From Chryseobacterium gleum (GTDB taxonomy: Bacteria > Bacteroidota > Bacteroidia > Flavobacteriales_D > Crocinitomicaceae): a stretch of 14,579 bases of DNA. Positions 7,000 to 14,579 of the stretch are shown piece by piece. Numbering within the stretch: the first letter of the stretch is position 1; every line of letters starts with the position of its first letter. The DNA lies in NCBI GenBank assembly GCA_945877045.1, contig CAMCQW010000020.1, forward strand, positions 1-14,579. Direction: 5' to 3'. The notes beneath the pieces are model-generated. The model had not been told where the DNA came from. It ran no database searches and was given only the letters and a program-made list of their open reading frames with translations. The position numbers and the translations under genes are program-made.

Positions 7000-7009
7000 A
7001 ACTTTTTTG

Positions 7010-9262
7010 TTAGAATTTCACAATCGAATGAGTGGTTTGAATGCCATTTTGTTCAATCGATAAAAAATAAATCCCACTCTTCCAAGAAGAGGCATCTACC
7101 GTATATTTATTAGAAACAACTTGATCCGCCAAGATCGACCGTCCTTGCATGTCAATTATTGAAAAGCCCATTTCACCTTCGGACCCTGGCTCAATGATGA
7201 AATAGTCTTGGAAAGGAATCGGATACACTTTATTGACAACACTTAGCTCATTAATACCAACAAAGCAATTATTTGATGCATCAAATGTTGGTGTGGCAGC
7301 CGCAAAGGCCAAGCCACCGTCTGGGCATCTTGCATAGGAGACATCGGTAGTTTGAAAACTAAATCCTACTGCATCATACATATTTATCCCATTACTAAAA
7401 TAAACGGCCTCACCCGATGAGCTTAACTTGAAATTCGTATGCAAACCAATTTGAGATGAATCATCATCAGCCCAAACAATTAAATAATCGTTAGGAAGAA
7501 TTATACTACCAGCGGGAAACATCCATTTCATATAATTGGTGGCATTATCGGATAAATAAAGTCCCGATAAATCAAAGGCGGTGTTTGTTGTATTAAATAA
7601 CTCAATCCAATCATCACTTTCGCCATAATTATCAAATGCGGTGTTCAAATTGGATGCTAACACTTCATTTACTAACACATCACCTATTTGCGGTGAAGGA
7701 ATCGTTAGCGCAAGAGAATGGAACTCATGTTCTGCTCTTTGAGGACTAAATAATCCGGCCACATTATTATCTGCATAAATATAGTATTCAAATACAGGTC
7801 CATCTGCTAAAACTTGGTATCCAAAAACGTGGTCTCCTGCTATACCATCTCCATGTGCCCCATCATCAAACATTAATACGCGATTAAATTTTAATGGATG
7901 AGAAGTCCGATAACCCAAATAAACTTCTGTTTCGTTTGTACACGTTGCCGTAATATAAAATGCAGCATTAATCGTAGGTGAAAGAATGCTTGAAGCGTAA
8001 CTCGTAATCACTGGTGCAACAAGTAGATAATTCGCATTCGATGATAAGTAAGCAACTCTTGGGGTCATCATTTCTTGAATACCAGGAATTGTACCACCGC
8101 CTCCACCACCACTCGCTACTGAGGTAGTCAAAGAATTAGTGAATTGGGCAAAGGTGTAGAACTTATAAGGATCTGCTTGAACAGATGAATTAATGGTAGT
8201 ACGAATAGTATTAGCCGTAGTTAAATAATCTCCAGAAACAAAAATTTCTTGGGTAATTGTCCGTAAATGCGCCATATACATTCGTTTATAGATAGGATTC
8301 CCTAAAATTTTCTTTATTAATGGATGAATGGCAGAATTACTATTAGACATTGGGTCTAGCGTAGTCGAAACGGTAGCTCCCGAACCTGTTCCACCTGGGA
8401 AACCGCCAAAACTCATGTTTAAATCCCAAACAGTAGTCACAAAGCGATCATTTAAATCCTTATACAAATAATAATTTTGGCGAAATGCACCATTATAAGA
8501 ATCTAAATTAACAAGCACATTATTGAAGGCTAACATCCAAATAGCGCGGTCGATATCTAATTTTGTTTCTATTTGGGTGAAATTATTATTCAATACAGTA
8601 ATCATATCCACAAGATCGGTCCAACCATATGTGGATTTTAATTCATACCCTTGAATATAAGAAGCTGTATCGCTATTAATGTAGTTTAGATCAGGCCCAA
8701 TGGTGGTTCCAGGTCCAGCCCCTCCAACGGGATTACATTTAAAAAAAGAACCGTCTGAGCTATAAAAATGTGCCGCATTAAAATCATCTGAAATATCCTC
8801 AGCGTTGGAATATAATCCACGCAAAGCACCATTGACATATACATTCGCGAAATTCGCTCTGGGACAATCCATGTACTGCTCTAAAATTGCATAGGACAAA
8901 ACCTCACGTATCATAGAAGGATCTCGGTAGCCATTTTGCAATTTAAGATCTGCAAACCCCTGATAATCCTGATTTGACTTAATGTAATCTAGCTTAATAT
9001 GAAAAGGATTTTTATTATTCATTGGATTATAGGTACTGTTTCCTTTGTATTTGACACCAACACTATCGTAAACTATTCCGTTAATTCTAACTGAATCCGC
9101 TATTATATAAGATTCTGTAGTCGCAGCTGCATCTAGCTGGGCATCCCAATTAGCGAAAGAAAAAAATAGTTCAATATTTTGAACTACACTTCTGTCGTAA
9201 AAATTTTGAGAAATAGAATTAAATGAGAGTAAGAGTGAGAAATAAATAAAGGCAGATTTCAT
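7010..9262 (-). CDS. secreted CotH-like protein with lamin-tail domain and T9SS sorting signal
   Basis: The 750-residue product has a signal peptide (about 1-18, ending SIS-QN). A CotH-kinase-like domain (about 50-400) shows VGVKYKGNSTY, DPSMIREVLSYAI and GLYSNAEDISDDF. D254 (VNLDSY) and D280 (VWDLNMSFGG) occupy the positions of the two aspartates that are important in CotH kinases. A Gly-rich linker lies near 387. A beta domain (about 415-520) contains DDGAHGDGIAGD. A lamin-tail domain (about 528-635) contains LVNEVLASN and DDWIELFN. A T9SS type-A sorting domain (about 674-750) contains VYPIPF, SGIYFLSIEQNG and the final HSIVKF. It should cross the outer membrane by T9SS and become surface-bound or released. 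CotH proteins phosphorylate spore-coat proteins in Bacillus; the target here is unknown. Confidence 0.93.
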   Translation of the reverse strand: MKSAFIYFSLLLSFNSISQNFYDRSVVQNIELFFSFANWDAQLDAAATTESYIIADSVRINGIVYDSVGVKYKGNSTYNPMNNKNPFHIKLDYIKSNQDYQGFADLKLQNGYRDPSMIREVLSYAILEQYMDCPRANFANVYVNGALRGLYSNAEDISDDFNAAHFYSSDGSFFKCNPVGGAGPGTTIGPDLNYINSDTASYIQGYELKSTYGWTDLVDMITVLNNNFTQIETKLDIDRAIWMLAFNNVLVNLDSYNGAFRQNYYLYKDLNDRFVTTVWDLNMSFGGFPGGTGSGATVSTTLDPMSNSNSAIHPLIKKILGNPIYKRMYMAHLRTITQEIFVSGDYLTTANTIRTTINSSVQADPYKFYTFAQFTNSLTTSVASGGGGGGTIPGIQEMMTPRVAYLSSNANYLLVAPVITSYASSILSPTINAAFYITATCTNETEVYLGYRTSHPLKFNRVLMFDDGAHGDGIAGDHVFGYQVLADGPVFEYYIYADNNVAGLFSPQRAEHEFHSLALTIPSPQIGDVLVNEVLASNLNTAFDNYGESDDWIELFNTTNTAFDLSGLYLSDNATNYMKWMFPAGSIILPNDYLIVWADDDSSQIGLHTNFKLSSSGEAVYFSNGINMYDAVGFSFQTTDVSYARCPDGGLAFAAATPTFDASNNCFVGINELSVVNKVYPIPFQDYFIIEPGSEGEMGFSIIDMQGRSILADQVVSNKYTVDASSWKSGIYFLSIEQNGIQTTHSIVKF

Positions 9263-9315
9263 AGGAGTAGGGTTGATAACTAAAAATCTTTGAATAGTTT
9301 GATTGTTTAGATGCT

Positions 9316-9323
9316 CAAATTTA
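9316..9323 (-). promoter_or_regulatory. Bacteroidota -7 element for the CotH-like gene
   Basis: The minus strand reads TAAATTTG, matching TAnnTTTG, and would give a leader of roughly 45-50 bases before the ATG at 9262. The divergent gap 9263-9504 also holds a small hairpin at 9358-9377 (ATTGG..TA/TA..CCAAT with one bulge) midway between the two genes. It might be an operator or be incidental. Confidence 0.45.
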
Positions 9324-9480
9324 CAAAAACCATTGTATTAGTTAATAATAATTTAACATTGGGTAGTTTTTACCAATAATAAAAAGGGGTTTAGTAACTA
9401 TTTATGGCTAAATTTAGATATTGACACGGTTTTTGTGAATAATTGCCGATTCATAAAAGTTTATGATCAAAATATACATT

Positions 9481-9488
9481 TACATTTG
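9481..9488 (+). promoter_or_regulatory. Bacteroidota -7 element for the GH3 gene
   Basis: TACATTTG is a perfect TAnnTTTG match, 16 bases before the ATG at 9505. It implies a leader of about 10 bases. A clear -33 TTTG is not present at the usual distance. Confidence 0.5.
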
Positions 9489-9504
9489 AAATCTAATTTA
9501 TTGT

Positions 9505-10641
9505 ATGCCTAAGATATACCTTTCAACCATTATTGCCTTATTCGTTGTTTATGGCTGTGCGCAGTCACCAAATGGACAAACTAAAATTCAATTTAACACC
9601 AAAATTGATTTTAAACTCACAGATTATTTATCCGAAAATAAATCCTTAGACAATGAAGTGGACCGTGCCTTTTTAATGATGGACGACACATCCATTGTGG
9701 CGCAATTACTAATGCCAGCTGTGGGGCGTTTAGGATTAAGTAAGGATACCATCTTAAGCCAAATTAATAAACGATTGATTGGAGGCGTATTAATGCTTAA
9801 TGGTACAAAAGAAGAATTTACATCCTGGATTAAATCATTTGAAAAAGAAAATAAGGCAATTGGAAATTTACCTTTTCTATATAGTGCAGATGCAGAACCA
9901 AGTTTAGTCAATCGAAAAATAATTGGATCCAAACCGGTCAAAAAAGCCAATGAATTATTGACTATTGAAGAAGTTTTCAATGTAACTGATATCATATCAG
10001 GCGACTTAAATGAAATTGGCATTAATTATAACTTTTCTCCAGTGGTAGATATGTCACCTAATAAAACAGTAGGATTTAGAAGCTTTGGAGCCATCCCAGA
10101 AAATATAATTCCATGGTCGAATGCTTTTATTCAACATACGCAGCAACACAACATCCTAGCGACCGCAAAACATTTTCCTGGACATGGATTAGTGAGTGGG
10201 GACACGCACAAAGAATTACAAACGATTGATGGTGAAATGCTGGAAATAAAAAATTATCCTTCACTTATCGCTAGCGGTGTATTATCCATTATGATTGCTC
10301 ATATTGCTGTAATGAACAATAAGCGATATAATACCGAAGGATTACCTTCTACCTTATCAGAAAAAATAGTGACTCAATTACTTCGAGATAGCTTAGGCTT
10401 TAAAGGATTAATTGTAACTGATGCCATGAACATGGGTGGTGTAATTAGCGTTCCAATGTCAGCGAGTAAAGCAGTGAAGGCAGGTTGTGACATTATCTTA
10501 ATGCCGGTTAACGTTGTAAAAACACATTCAGAGTTGCTTACCTTATACCGGACAGACCCTGCATTTAAAAAGCGAGTTGATGAATCTGCGAAGCGAATCA
10601 TCCGGATGAAAATAGCATTGGGTTTATTAAAGACTAATTGA
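9505..10641 (+). CDS. GH3 family lipoprotein, beta-N-acetylhexosaminidase (NagZ-like)
   Basis: The 378-residue product has a signal peptide with a lipobox-like VYG-C18, so it is probably an envelope lipoprotein. Mature residues about 55-378 form the GH3 N-terminal (TIM-barrel) domain without the second GH3 domain, as in NagZ. Landmarks are GGVLMLNG, FSPVVDM, the substrate loop KHFPGHG (222-228) followed by GDTH (D233, H235, where NagZ enzymes carry the general acid/base His), and the nucleophile aspartate D306 in VTDAMNM. NagZ-type enzymes remove N-acetylglucosamine from muropeptides or other glycans. Lipidation would place this one in the periplasm or on the surface rather than in the cytoplasm. 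In many Bacteroidota a GH3 of this type is fused to a beta-lactamase-like domain; here it is not. Its end overlaps the rimM end by 8 bases. Confidence 0.92.
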   Translation: MPKIYLSTIIALFVVYGCAQSPNGQTKIQFNTKIDFKLTDYLSENKSLDNEVDRAFLMMDDTSIVAQLLMPAVGRLGLSKDTILSQINKRLIGGVLMLNGTKEEFTSWIKSFEKENKAIGNLPFLYSADAEPSLVNRKIIGSKPVKKANELLTIEEVFNVTDIISGDLNEIGINYNFSPVVDMSPNKTVGFRSFGAIPENIIPWSNAFIQHTQQHNILATAKHFPGHGLVSGDTHKELQTIDGEMLEIKNYPSLIASGVLSIMIAHIAVMNNKRYNTEGLPSTLSEKIVTQLLRDSLGFKGLIVTDAMNMGGVISVPMSASKAVKAGCDIILMPVNVVKTHSELLTLYRTDPAFKKRVDESAKRIIRMKIALGLLKTN

Positions 10642-11161
10642 TATACAAATCGATTAAACCTTCCGGCGCTTTTATTTCTAAAATACGATCATTTCGCCTT
10701 ACGCGATGAATTAAGCCATCAAATATTGGAATCAATAGTTCTATTCCATTATAATCTAATTGCAACAATGGATTAGCGGCATGATCAATTACTTCAGTAA
10801 TTATTCCTATGACCCCCTTTTTTAAATCTATTACTTGAAAACCAATTACCTCATGATCGTAAAATGAATCTTCGCCTAATACAGGCAAGGACTTTTCAGG
10901 AACATAGATATTCTTTTTTAATAGCCGTTTAGCCGAAGCCTCATCATCGACACCTTTAAATTTTACGGTGATAAAACCTTTGTTTTTTAACTTAACATGT
11001 TCGATAAAAAACGGAGTAAGACAAGCATCTATATCAAGAACAAACATAGAACTAGCAATGTATTCACTTGGATCAGAAACGTCTAAAAACAAAGAGACCT
11101 CACCTTTGAATCCGTGAAGTCTCGCTACTTGTCCTATATAAATACAATCGTCTTTTTGCAT
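10634..11161 (-). CDS. rimM: ribosome maturation factor RimM
   Basis: RimM binds ribosomal protein S19 on the 30S head and helps late 16S rRNA processing. The 175-residue product has the normal two-domain form: an N-terminal RimM domain (about 5-88, with GQVARLHGFKGEVSLF) and a C-terminal PRC-barrel (about 98-175, with ELLIPIFDGLIHRV and the closing KAPEGLIDLY). It follows rpsP with a 3-base gap, the common rpsP-rimM order. trmD, often the next gene, is not there; the convergent GH3 gene takes its place and the two stop codons interleave with an 8-base overlap. Confidence 0.96.
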   Translation of the reverse strand: MQKDDCIYIGQVARLHGFKGEVSLFLDVSDPSEYIASSMFVLDIDACLTPFFIEHVKLKNKGFITVKFKGVDDEASAKRLLKKNIYVPEKSLPVLGEDSFYDHEVIGFQVIDLKKGVIGIITEVIDHAANPLLQLDYNGIELLIPIFDGLIHRVRRNDRILEIKAPEGLIDLYIN

Positions 11162-11164
11162 ATT

Positions 11165-11896
11165 TTATTCAGCGGCAGGTGCTTCTTCAGCACTTGAATC
11201 TTCCACTGCTGGTGCTTCTTCTACTACTGGTGCTTCTTCAGTTGCTGGCGCTTCTTCTGCTGCTACTTCTTCTGCTACTGGAGCTTCTTCTGCAACTACC
11301 TCTTCTGCTGCTGGAGCTTCTTCTGCTACCACTTCTTCTGCAACTGAAGCTTCTTCTGCAACTACTTCTTCAGAAGTAGAATCATCCATTGCTGGTGCTT
11401 CTTCTGAAGCTGCCTCTTCAGCTATCACTTCTTCCACTGGAGTATTCTTAGCTTCGATTGCAGCTGCTTTGGCAATATTTGCTTCTACTTCTGCCTTCAT
11501 TCTAGCATTCTTTTCTTTCGTTGCTGTATTTGATAAAGAATCCTTTTTACCTTCTATTTTACTATCTTTTTCAACTAACCACTTTGCAAATTTCTCTTCA
11601 GCCTGCTCCAATGTTAATGCACCTTTTGCAACACCTTTTAACAAATGGTTCTTATGAAGAACACCCTTGTAAGCTAAAATTGCGCGAGCTGTTTCTGACA
11701 TTTCAGCACCTTTCTGTAACCAAGCAAGTGTATTGTCAAAATTAATTTCAATCACCGCAGGATTAGCTACCGGATTATATGTTCCTAATTTCTCAATGAA
11801 TTTACCATCTCTTTTCGATCTGCTATCCGCTGCTACTAAGTGAAAAAAAGCTTTTCCTTTTTTACCGTGTCTTTGTAATCTAATTCTTGTTGCCAT
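11165..11896 (-). CDS. rpsP: 30S ribosomal protein S16 with long acidic Ala/Glu tail
   Basis: S16 is an early-binding 30S protein. Residues 1 to about 80 are a standard S16 domain (ATRIRLQRHGKKGKAFFHLV, then GKFIEKLGTYNP), about the size of the whole E. coli protein. A basic and helical linker (about 80-150, with KGVAKGALTLEQAEEKF) follows, then a tail from 151 to 243 made almost only of E, A, V, P, S, T and D. I count 33 acidic residues from 155 on and no Lys or Arg after K150. Residues 176-219 form four copies of an 11-residue repeat of the type EEVVAEEAPAA. Extended S16 tails are known in Bacteroidota; the length and regularity here are notable. A -7 promoter element and a leader hairpin lie upstream, and rimM follows in the same operon. 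Confidence 0.95.
   Translation of the reverse strand: MATRIRLQRHGKKGKAFFHLVAADSRSKRDGKFIEKLGTYNPVANPAVIEINFDNTLAWLQKGAEMSETARAILAYKGVLHKNHLLKGVAKGALTLEQAEEKFAKWLVEKDSKIEGKKDSLSNTATKEKNARMKAEVEANIAKAAAIEAKNTPVEEVIAEEAASEEAPAMDDSTSEEVVAEEASVAEEVVAEEAPAAEEVVAEEAPVAEEVAAEEAPATEEAPVVEEAPAVEDSSAEEAPAAE
11240..11371 (-). repeat. four tandem 33-bp units coding the S16 tail repeat
   Basis: This stretch codes residues 176-219 of S16 as four 11-residue units beginning EEVVAEEAS, EEVVAEEAP, EEVVAEEAP and EEVAAEEAP. The DNA units are very similar (GCTTCTTCTG-rich on the plus strand), so copy-number change by slippage is likely between strains. Confidence 0.85.
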
Positions 11897-11916
11897 AAGT
11901 TAATTTTTTACAATTT

Positions 11917-11931
11917 GAGGTCCGAAACCTC
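11917..11931 (-). promoter_or_regulatory. hairpin in the rpsP leader
   Basis: In the transcript, GAGGT and ACCTC form a 5-bp stem with loop TTCGG, about 20 bases before the rpsP ATG. An overlapping alternative stem CCGA/TCGG (11922-11933) excludes the first. Two competing folds near a start codon could influence translation, but this may be chance. Confidence 0.35.
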
Positions 11932-11955
11932 GGTTTATAATTTATTTTAAGGGTG

Positions 11956-11963
11956 CAAAGATA
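11956..11963 (-). promoter_or_regulatory. Bacteroidota -7 element for rpsP-rimM
   Basis: The minus strand reads TATCTTTG, a perfect TAnnTTTG, followed by CACCC. This gives a leader of about 50 bases that includes the hairpin at 11917-11931. The rest of the gap up to 12091 is the 3' side of the receptor gene and shows no strong terminator. Confidence 0.6.
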
Positions 11964-12091
11964 AGCTATTTATTTGATTTTTATTCATCCCTTATCAGTT
12001 TTTAATAAAAAAGAATGACGGCTCCAACTAGACTCAAAGTCAAAGGGAAAGGAAAAAGAAAATTCGCACGGCGTTGAAAGAATAAAGTTTA

Positions 12092-14500
12092 TTAATTCCT
12101 ATCCAATTTATAGGTGTATTGAAGCATCACGCACCGAGGCTGTTCTATTTTTAAAGGTCGTAATGAATAACTCCGATTTAAGATATTACTAGCGATTAAT
12201 GCTACCTTATGAGATGGACTAAAAGCATACGATAAACGGGTATCAAAAATCCAATTTCCAAAGCGATGGGCATTAAAATAGTCCATGTAACGAATGTTTT
12301 GCTTATCACCTCCAGAATTGGTGGTCGTTTCTTCAAAATCTTTAATAATCGCATCCATATTTACAATTTTACTAAAATATTTAGCACTTACACCGACTGA
12401 AAACTTTGAAAATAAGGTTACTTCTGCATCAAATTTAAGATTATGCAAAAAACGATATTTTAATATTTGACTTGCCGAATCCATTGAGGTTGTATTATAG
12501 CTATACTGTCGATTAATGTCATCAACTGCATAGACATAATCAGGATTTAAGGTCTTTGGGACTATGTAATTGTATCCTGTCAAAAAATTCAATTCAACAT
12601 TTTTGGAAAATTTAGCCGTCCCAACAAATGAAACATCTAAGCCAATAACTCGTGAAGCGCCGGTATTGAGAAATTTGAATCCAGCAAAAGAGGCCGGAGC
12701 GTTGTCAACATCCCAAATTCCGAACATGTATTCAATTGTATTTTGATATTCCTGCCAAAAAGCTGCTACATCAAAATAAGCCAATATTTTACCAATCTTT
12801 ACACCTTGTTTCAGACCAATTTCGGCATTCCAGCTGCTCTCGGGTTTTAAGGTAGGATTCGGGAATACACCAAAGTTACCCACGCCAGTTTTTATAAATC
12901 GCTCTGTGATGGTCGGAAATCTAAATCCTTGACCAAAAGAAGCACGTAGATAGGTTTCTTGGTATAACTTCAGGTTCGCCCCTGCTCTAAAAATTGGTTT
13001 AAAAGCCTTGATAGTATCGTTTAACTGAAAATATTCTAAGCGTGCTCCAGCCGAAAGCGTTAGCAATTTTTCCACTTTATGTTCAATCTGTGTATAAGCA
13101 GAAAGGTTTAGTAATTGATTGTTTGGTGAACCAGAACCAACATAAATATTAGCAAAAGAATTGGTGAATGTGGAGGTTATGCCCCCAATAAAATCAATCC
13201 CCTTTAATTGAGCAAAAGATTTCTGGAACATATAATCAGCATAATAAGTAGTGGCTTTATTGGATTGGTTAGCAGAACGTTTATTATCAGCATGTAAGAT
13301 TCGAGTTCTTAAATAATGACGACCATCTGTTTCCGTTAAGAATTGAACAAAAGGATCCAGGTTAAAGATAAATTGATCTTGTAAAAAAACAGCCCCAGGA
13401 TATGCTCTATACAGACCGGACGAATCATCTAACCAGGCAAAAGACATATTGCTTCTCGCCACCATGACATTCCCATTGACACCATAATTTAATCCTTTGA
13501 TTTTCTTGGAACGATAACGCAAATTAAAATTCAAACGTGCACGCTGAGAAGCCATTTGTTTATCGGTAAAATTAGTGATGGTATCTATTACGTAAGGTCC
13601 TGGTTTTGGTGCACCAATATAACCGTGGTCATAATTTAAATTTGCCCCAAGAACAACATCTAAGTTTCCTTTTTTTTCTGAATGTAAAACGTTAACACCT
13701 GAAATTAATGGAATACTCGAACCCGACCACCAAGCAGCGCCATCAATGGATGGATTTGAATAAAATCCGGAATATAAATTAACCTTCGTTAATGGTTTAG
13801 CCTTAGGATAAGCAGTACGAATATGAATGGAACCGGAAAGTGCAGAACTGCCTGATAATACTGATGCAGCGCCTTTAATTACCTCAATTTGGCTAATATT
13901 CTCAACGGGAATAAATCCCCATTCAGGTCGTCCAGCATCCCCAGAAAGCATTGGCATATCATCAACCATAACAGCAACCTTTGAACCAACACCAAAAGTA
14001 AAGCCACTCCCCCCTCTTATTTGAGGTTCACCATCCAAAATATTTAACCCTGGCGTTTGGTCTAATGCCGTTTCAATACTTCTCGTATTTTTATTTTCTA
14101 TAAGTTCCGGCTTTAGCACAATCATAGTAACTGTCTGTTCTTCAAGTGGCTTATCGAATTTCCCAACACTTACCTTAATTTGCTCGAATTCCAAAACAAA
14201 TTGTTGTAAAACTATATTATAGTCGAGTGTTTTGCCCTCGACAATAATATGAGAAGACGTGTCTGATTTCATACCAGAATAACGACATACTATTCTTACT
14301 TGACCGGCAGGAAGGGATAAACTATATTTTCCTTTCTCATTGGTCACAGAACCAATGGTGACATCGGTCTTAAAAATAACCGATGCACCAAAAATTACAT
14401 TTCCTTTGCTATCCGAAACAAAACCTTGTAGCGTTCCATTTTGAGTGAAACACACAAAGACATTTAGGAAAGAAATTAATATAGCTAATCTAAAAACCAT
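12092..14500 (-). CDS. TonB-dependent outer-membrane receptor with carboxypeptidase-like N-domain
   Basis: The 802-residue product has a signal peptide (about 1-20) and a carboxypeptidase-regulatory-like beta domain (about 22-105, GTLQGFVSDSKGNVIFGA, then TNEKGKYSLSLPAG). The TonB receptor plug (about 120-240) shows SIETALDQTPGLNI, EPQIRGGSGFTFG, VAVMVDDMPM, ISQIEVIKGAASVLSG and ALSGSIHIRT. The rest is a 22-strand-type barrel (about 250-802) with FGQGFRFPTITERF and TLKPESSWNAEIG. The layout matches CirA/FecA-like receptors for siderophores, vitamin B12 or similar ligands rather than SusC, which is larger. The ligand cannot be told. The upstream partial gene ends 7 bases before this ATG, so the two are probably one operon. 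It is full length with no visible defect. Confidence 0.95.
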   Translation of the reverse strand: MVFRLAILISFLNVFVCFTQNGTLQGFVSDSKGNVIFGASVIFKTDVTIGSVTNEKGKYSLSLPAGQVRIVCRYSGMKSDTSSHIIVEGKTLDYNIVLQQFVLEFEQIKVSVGKFDKPLEEQTVTMIVLKPELIENKNTRSIETALDQTPGLNILDGEPQIRGGSGFTFGVGSKVAVMVDDMPMLSGDAGRPEWGFIPVENISQIEVIKGAASVLSGSSALSGSIHIRTAYPKAKPLTKVNLYSGFYSNPSIDGAAWWSGSSIPLISGVNVLHSEKKGNLDVVLGANLNYDHGYIGAPKPGPYVIDTITNFTDKQMASQRARLNFNLRYRSKKIKGLNYGVNGNVMVARSNMSFAWLDDSSGLYRAYPGAVFLQDQFIFNLDPFVQFLTETDGRHYLRTRILHADNKRSANQSNKATTYYADYMFQKSFAQLKGIDFIGGITSTFTNSFANIYVGSGSPNNQLLNLSAYTQIEHKVEKLLTLSAGARLEYFQLNDTIKAFKPIFRAGANLKLYQETYLRASFGQGFRFPTITERFIKTGVGNFGVFPNPTLKPESSWNAEIGLKQGVKIGKILAYFDVAAFWQEYQNTIEYMFGIWDVDNAPASFAGFKFLNTGASRVIGLDVSFVGTAKFSKNVELNFLTGYNYIVPKTLNPDYVYAVDDINRQYSYNTTSMDSASQILKYRFLHNLKFDAEVTLFSKFSVGVSAKYFSKIVNMDAIIKDFEETTTNSGGDKQNIRYMDYFNAHRFGNWIFDTRLSYAFSPSHKVALIASNILNRSYSLRPLKIEQPRCVMLQYTYKLDRN

Positions 14501-14507
14501 TATTGAA

Positions 14508-14579
14508 CTAGTCTACTATAAATTTAATAGTTCCTGATTTTCCTGATCCTAATTGATATTTAGCGAAATGAACACCTGA
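14508..14579 (-). CDS. partial gene end, probable T9SS sorting-domain protein
   Basis: On the minus strand an open frame enters from the right edge and ends in TAG at 14508-14510. The 23 visible residues start SGVHFAKYQ and end TIKFIVD. The SGVxFAK motif followed by a basic stretch and a KFIV-type end is characteristic of the last strands of type-A T9SS C-terminal sorting domains. It lies 7 bases upstream of the receptor gene on the same strand, so it is probably its operon partner. The rest of the protein is outside the window, so the function of the N-terminal part is unknown. Confidence 0.65.
   Translation of the reverse strand, partial: SGVHFAKYQLGSGKSGTIKFIVD

Noticed and set aside
9421..9426. 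TTGACA, a sigma-70 -35 hexamer
   Set aside because: Bacteroidota promoters use -33 TTTG and -7 TAnnTTTG; no matching -10 is found at the right distance, and a better -7 element lies at 9481.
9624..10022. 132-codon minus-strand frame inside the GH3 gene
   Set aside because: The plus strand has clear GH3 motifs over the same bases; the antisense frame shows no recognisable features.
11179..11379. plus-strand frame coding an almost pure Leu/Gln protein
   Set aside because: It is the mirror of the Glu/Ala repeat in the S16 tail; the composition is a by-product of GAA/GCA codons read in reverse.
13827..14024. plus-strand frame inside the TonB-dependent receptor plug
   Set aside because: The plug motifs are clear on the minus strand; this is an antisense shadow.

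Overview
The window looks like chromosomal DNA of a Bacteroidota bacterium, probably Flavobacteriales. The DNA is AT-rich and Shine-Dalgarno sites are lacking. Several genes are preceded by the Bacteroidota -7 element TAnnTTTG. The window also encodes a type IX secretion (T9SS) cargo with a C-terminal sorting domain, a carboxypeptidase-regulatory-like/TonB-dependent receptor, lipoproteins, and a ribosomal protein S16 with a long Ala/Glu tail. A relative of Fluviicola/Crocinitomicaceae is a guess only.

Layout. 2-113: tRNA-Lys(TTT) with a strong terminator. 114-435: gene-free and rich in small inverted repeats; it contains a 23-bp exact copy of the tRNA 3' end. 436-2065: a cysteine-rich lipoprotein of unknown function and a TonB-family energy transducer. 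2099-3415 (minus): rimO. 3541-6999 (plus): a tightly packed run of a small lipoprotein, a divergent TlyA-like S4/methyltransferase protein, bioD, bioA and an unknown protein of 121 residues. 7010-9262 (minus): a large secreted CotH/lamin-tail protein with a T9SS tail. 9505-10641 (plus): a GH3 lipoprotein. 10634-11896 (minus): rpsP-rimM. 12092-14579 (minus): a TonB-dependent receptor, preceded by the last 23 codons of a gene whose end looks like a T9SS sorting domain.

How the genes fit together. bioA and bioD catalyse two consecutive steps of biotin synthesis (KAPA to DAPA to dethiobiotin); bioF, bioC and bioB are not in the window. rimO, rpsP and rimM all concern the 30S ribosomal subunit: S12 methylthiolation, the S16 protein and 16S processing. 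The TonB-like protein could power receptors such as the one at the right end, although the two are not adjacent.

Most of the window is ordinary housekeeping and envelope content, and I see no CRISPR array, transposase, phage module or defence island. The points most worth a second look are: the TlyA-like protein, which keeps four residues matching the family's K-D-K-E set but has lost the canonical SAM-binding loop; the S16 tail with an 11-residue tandem repeat and no basic residues; and the tRNA-tail echo downstream of tRNA-Lys.
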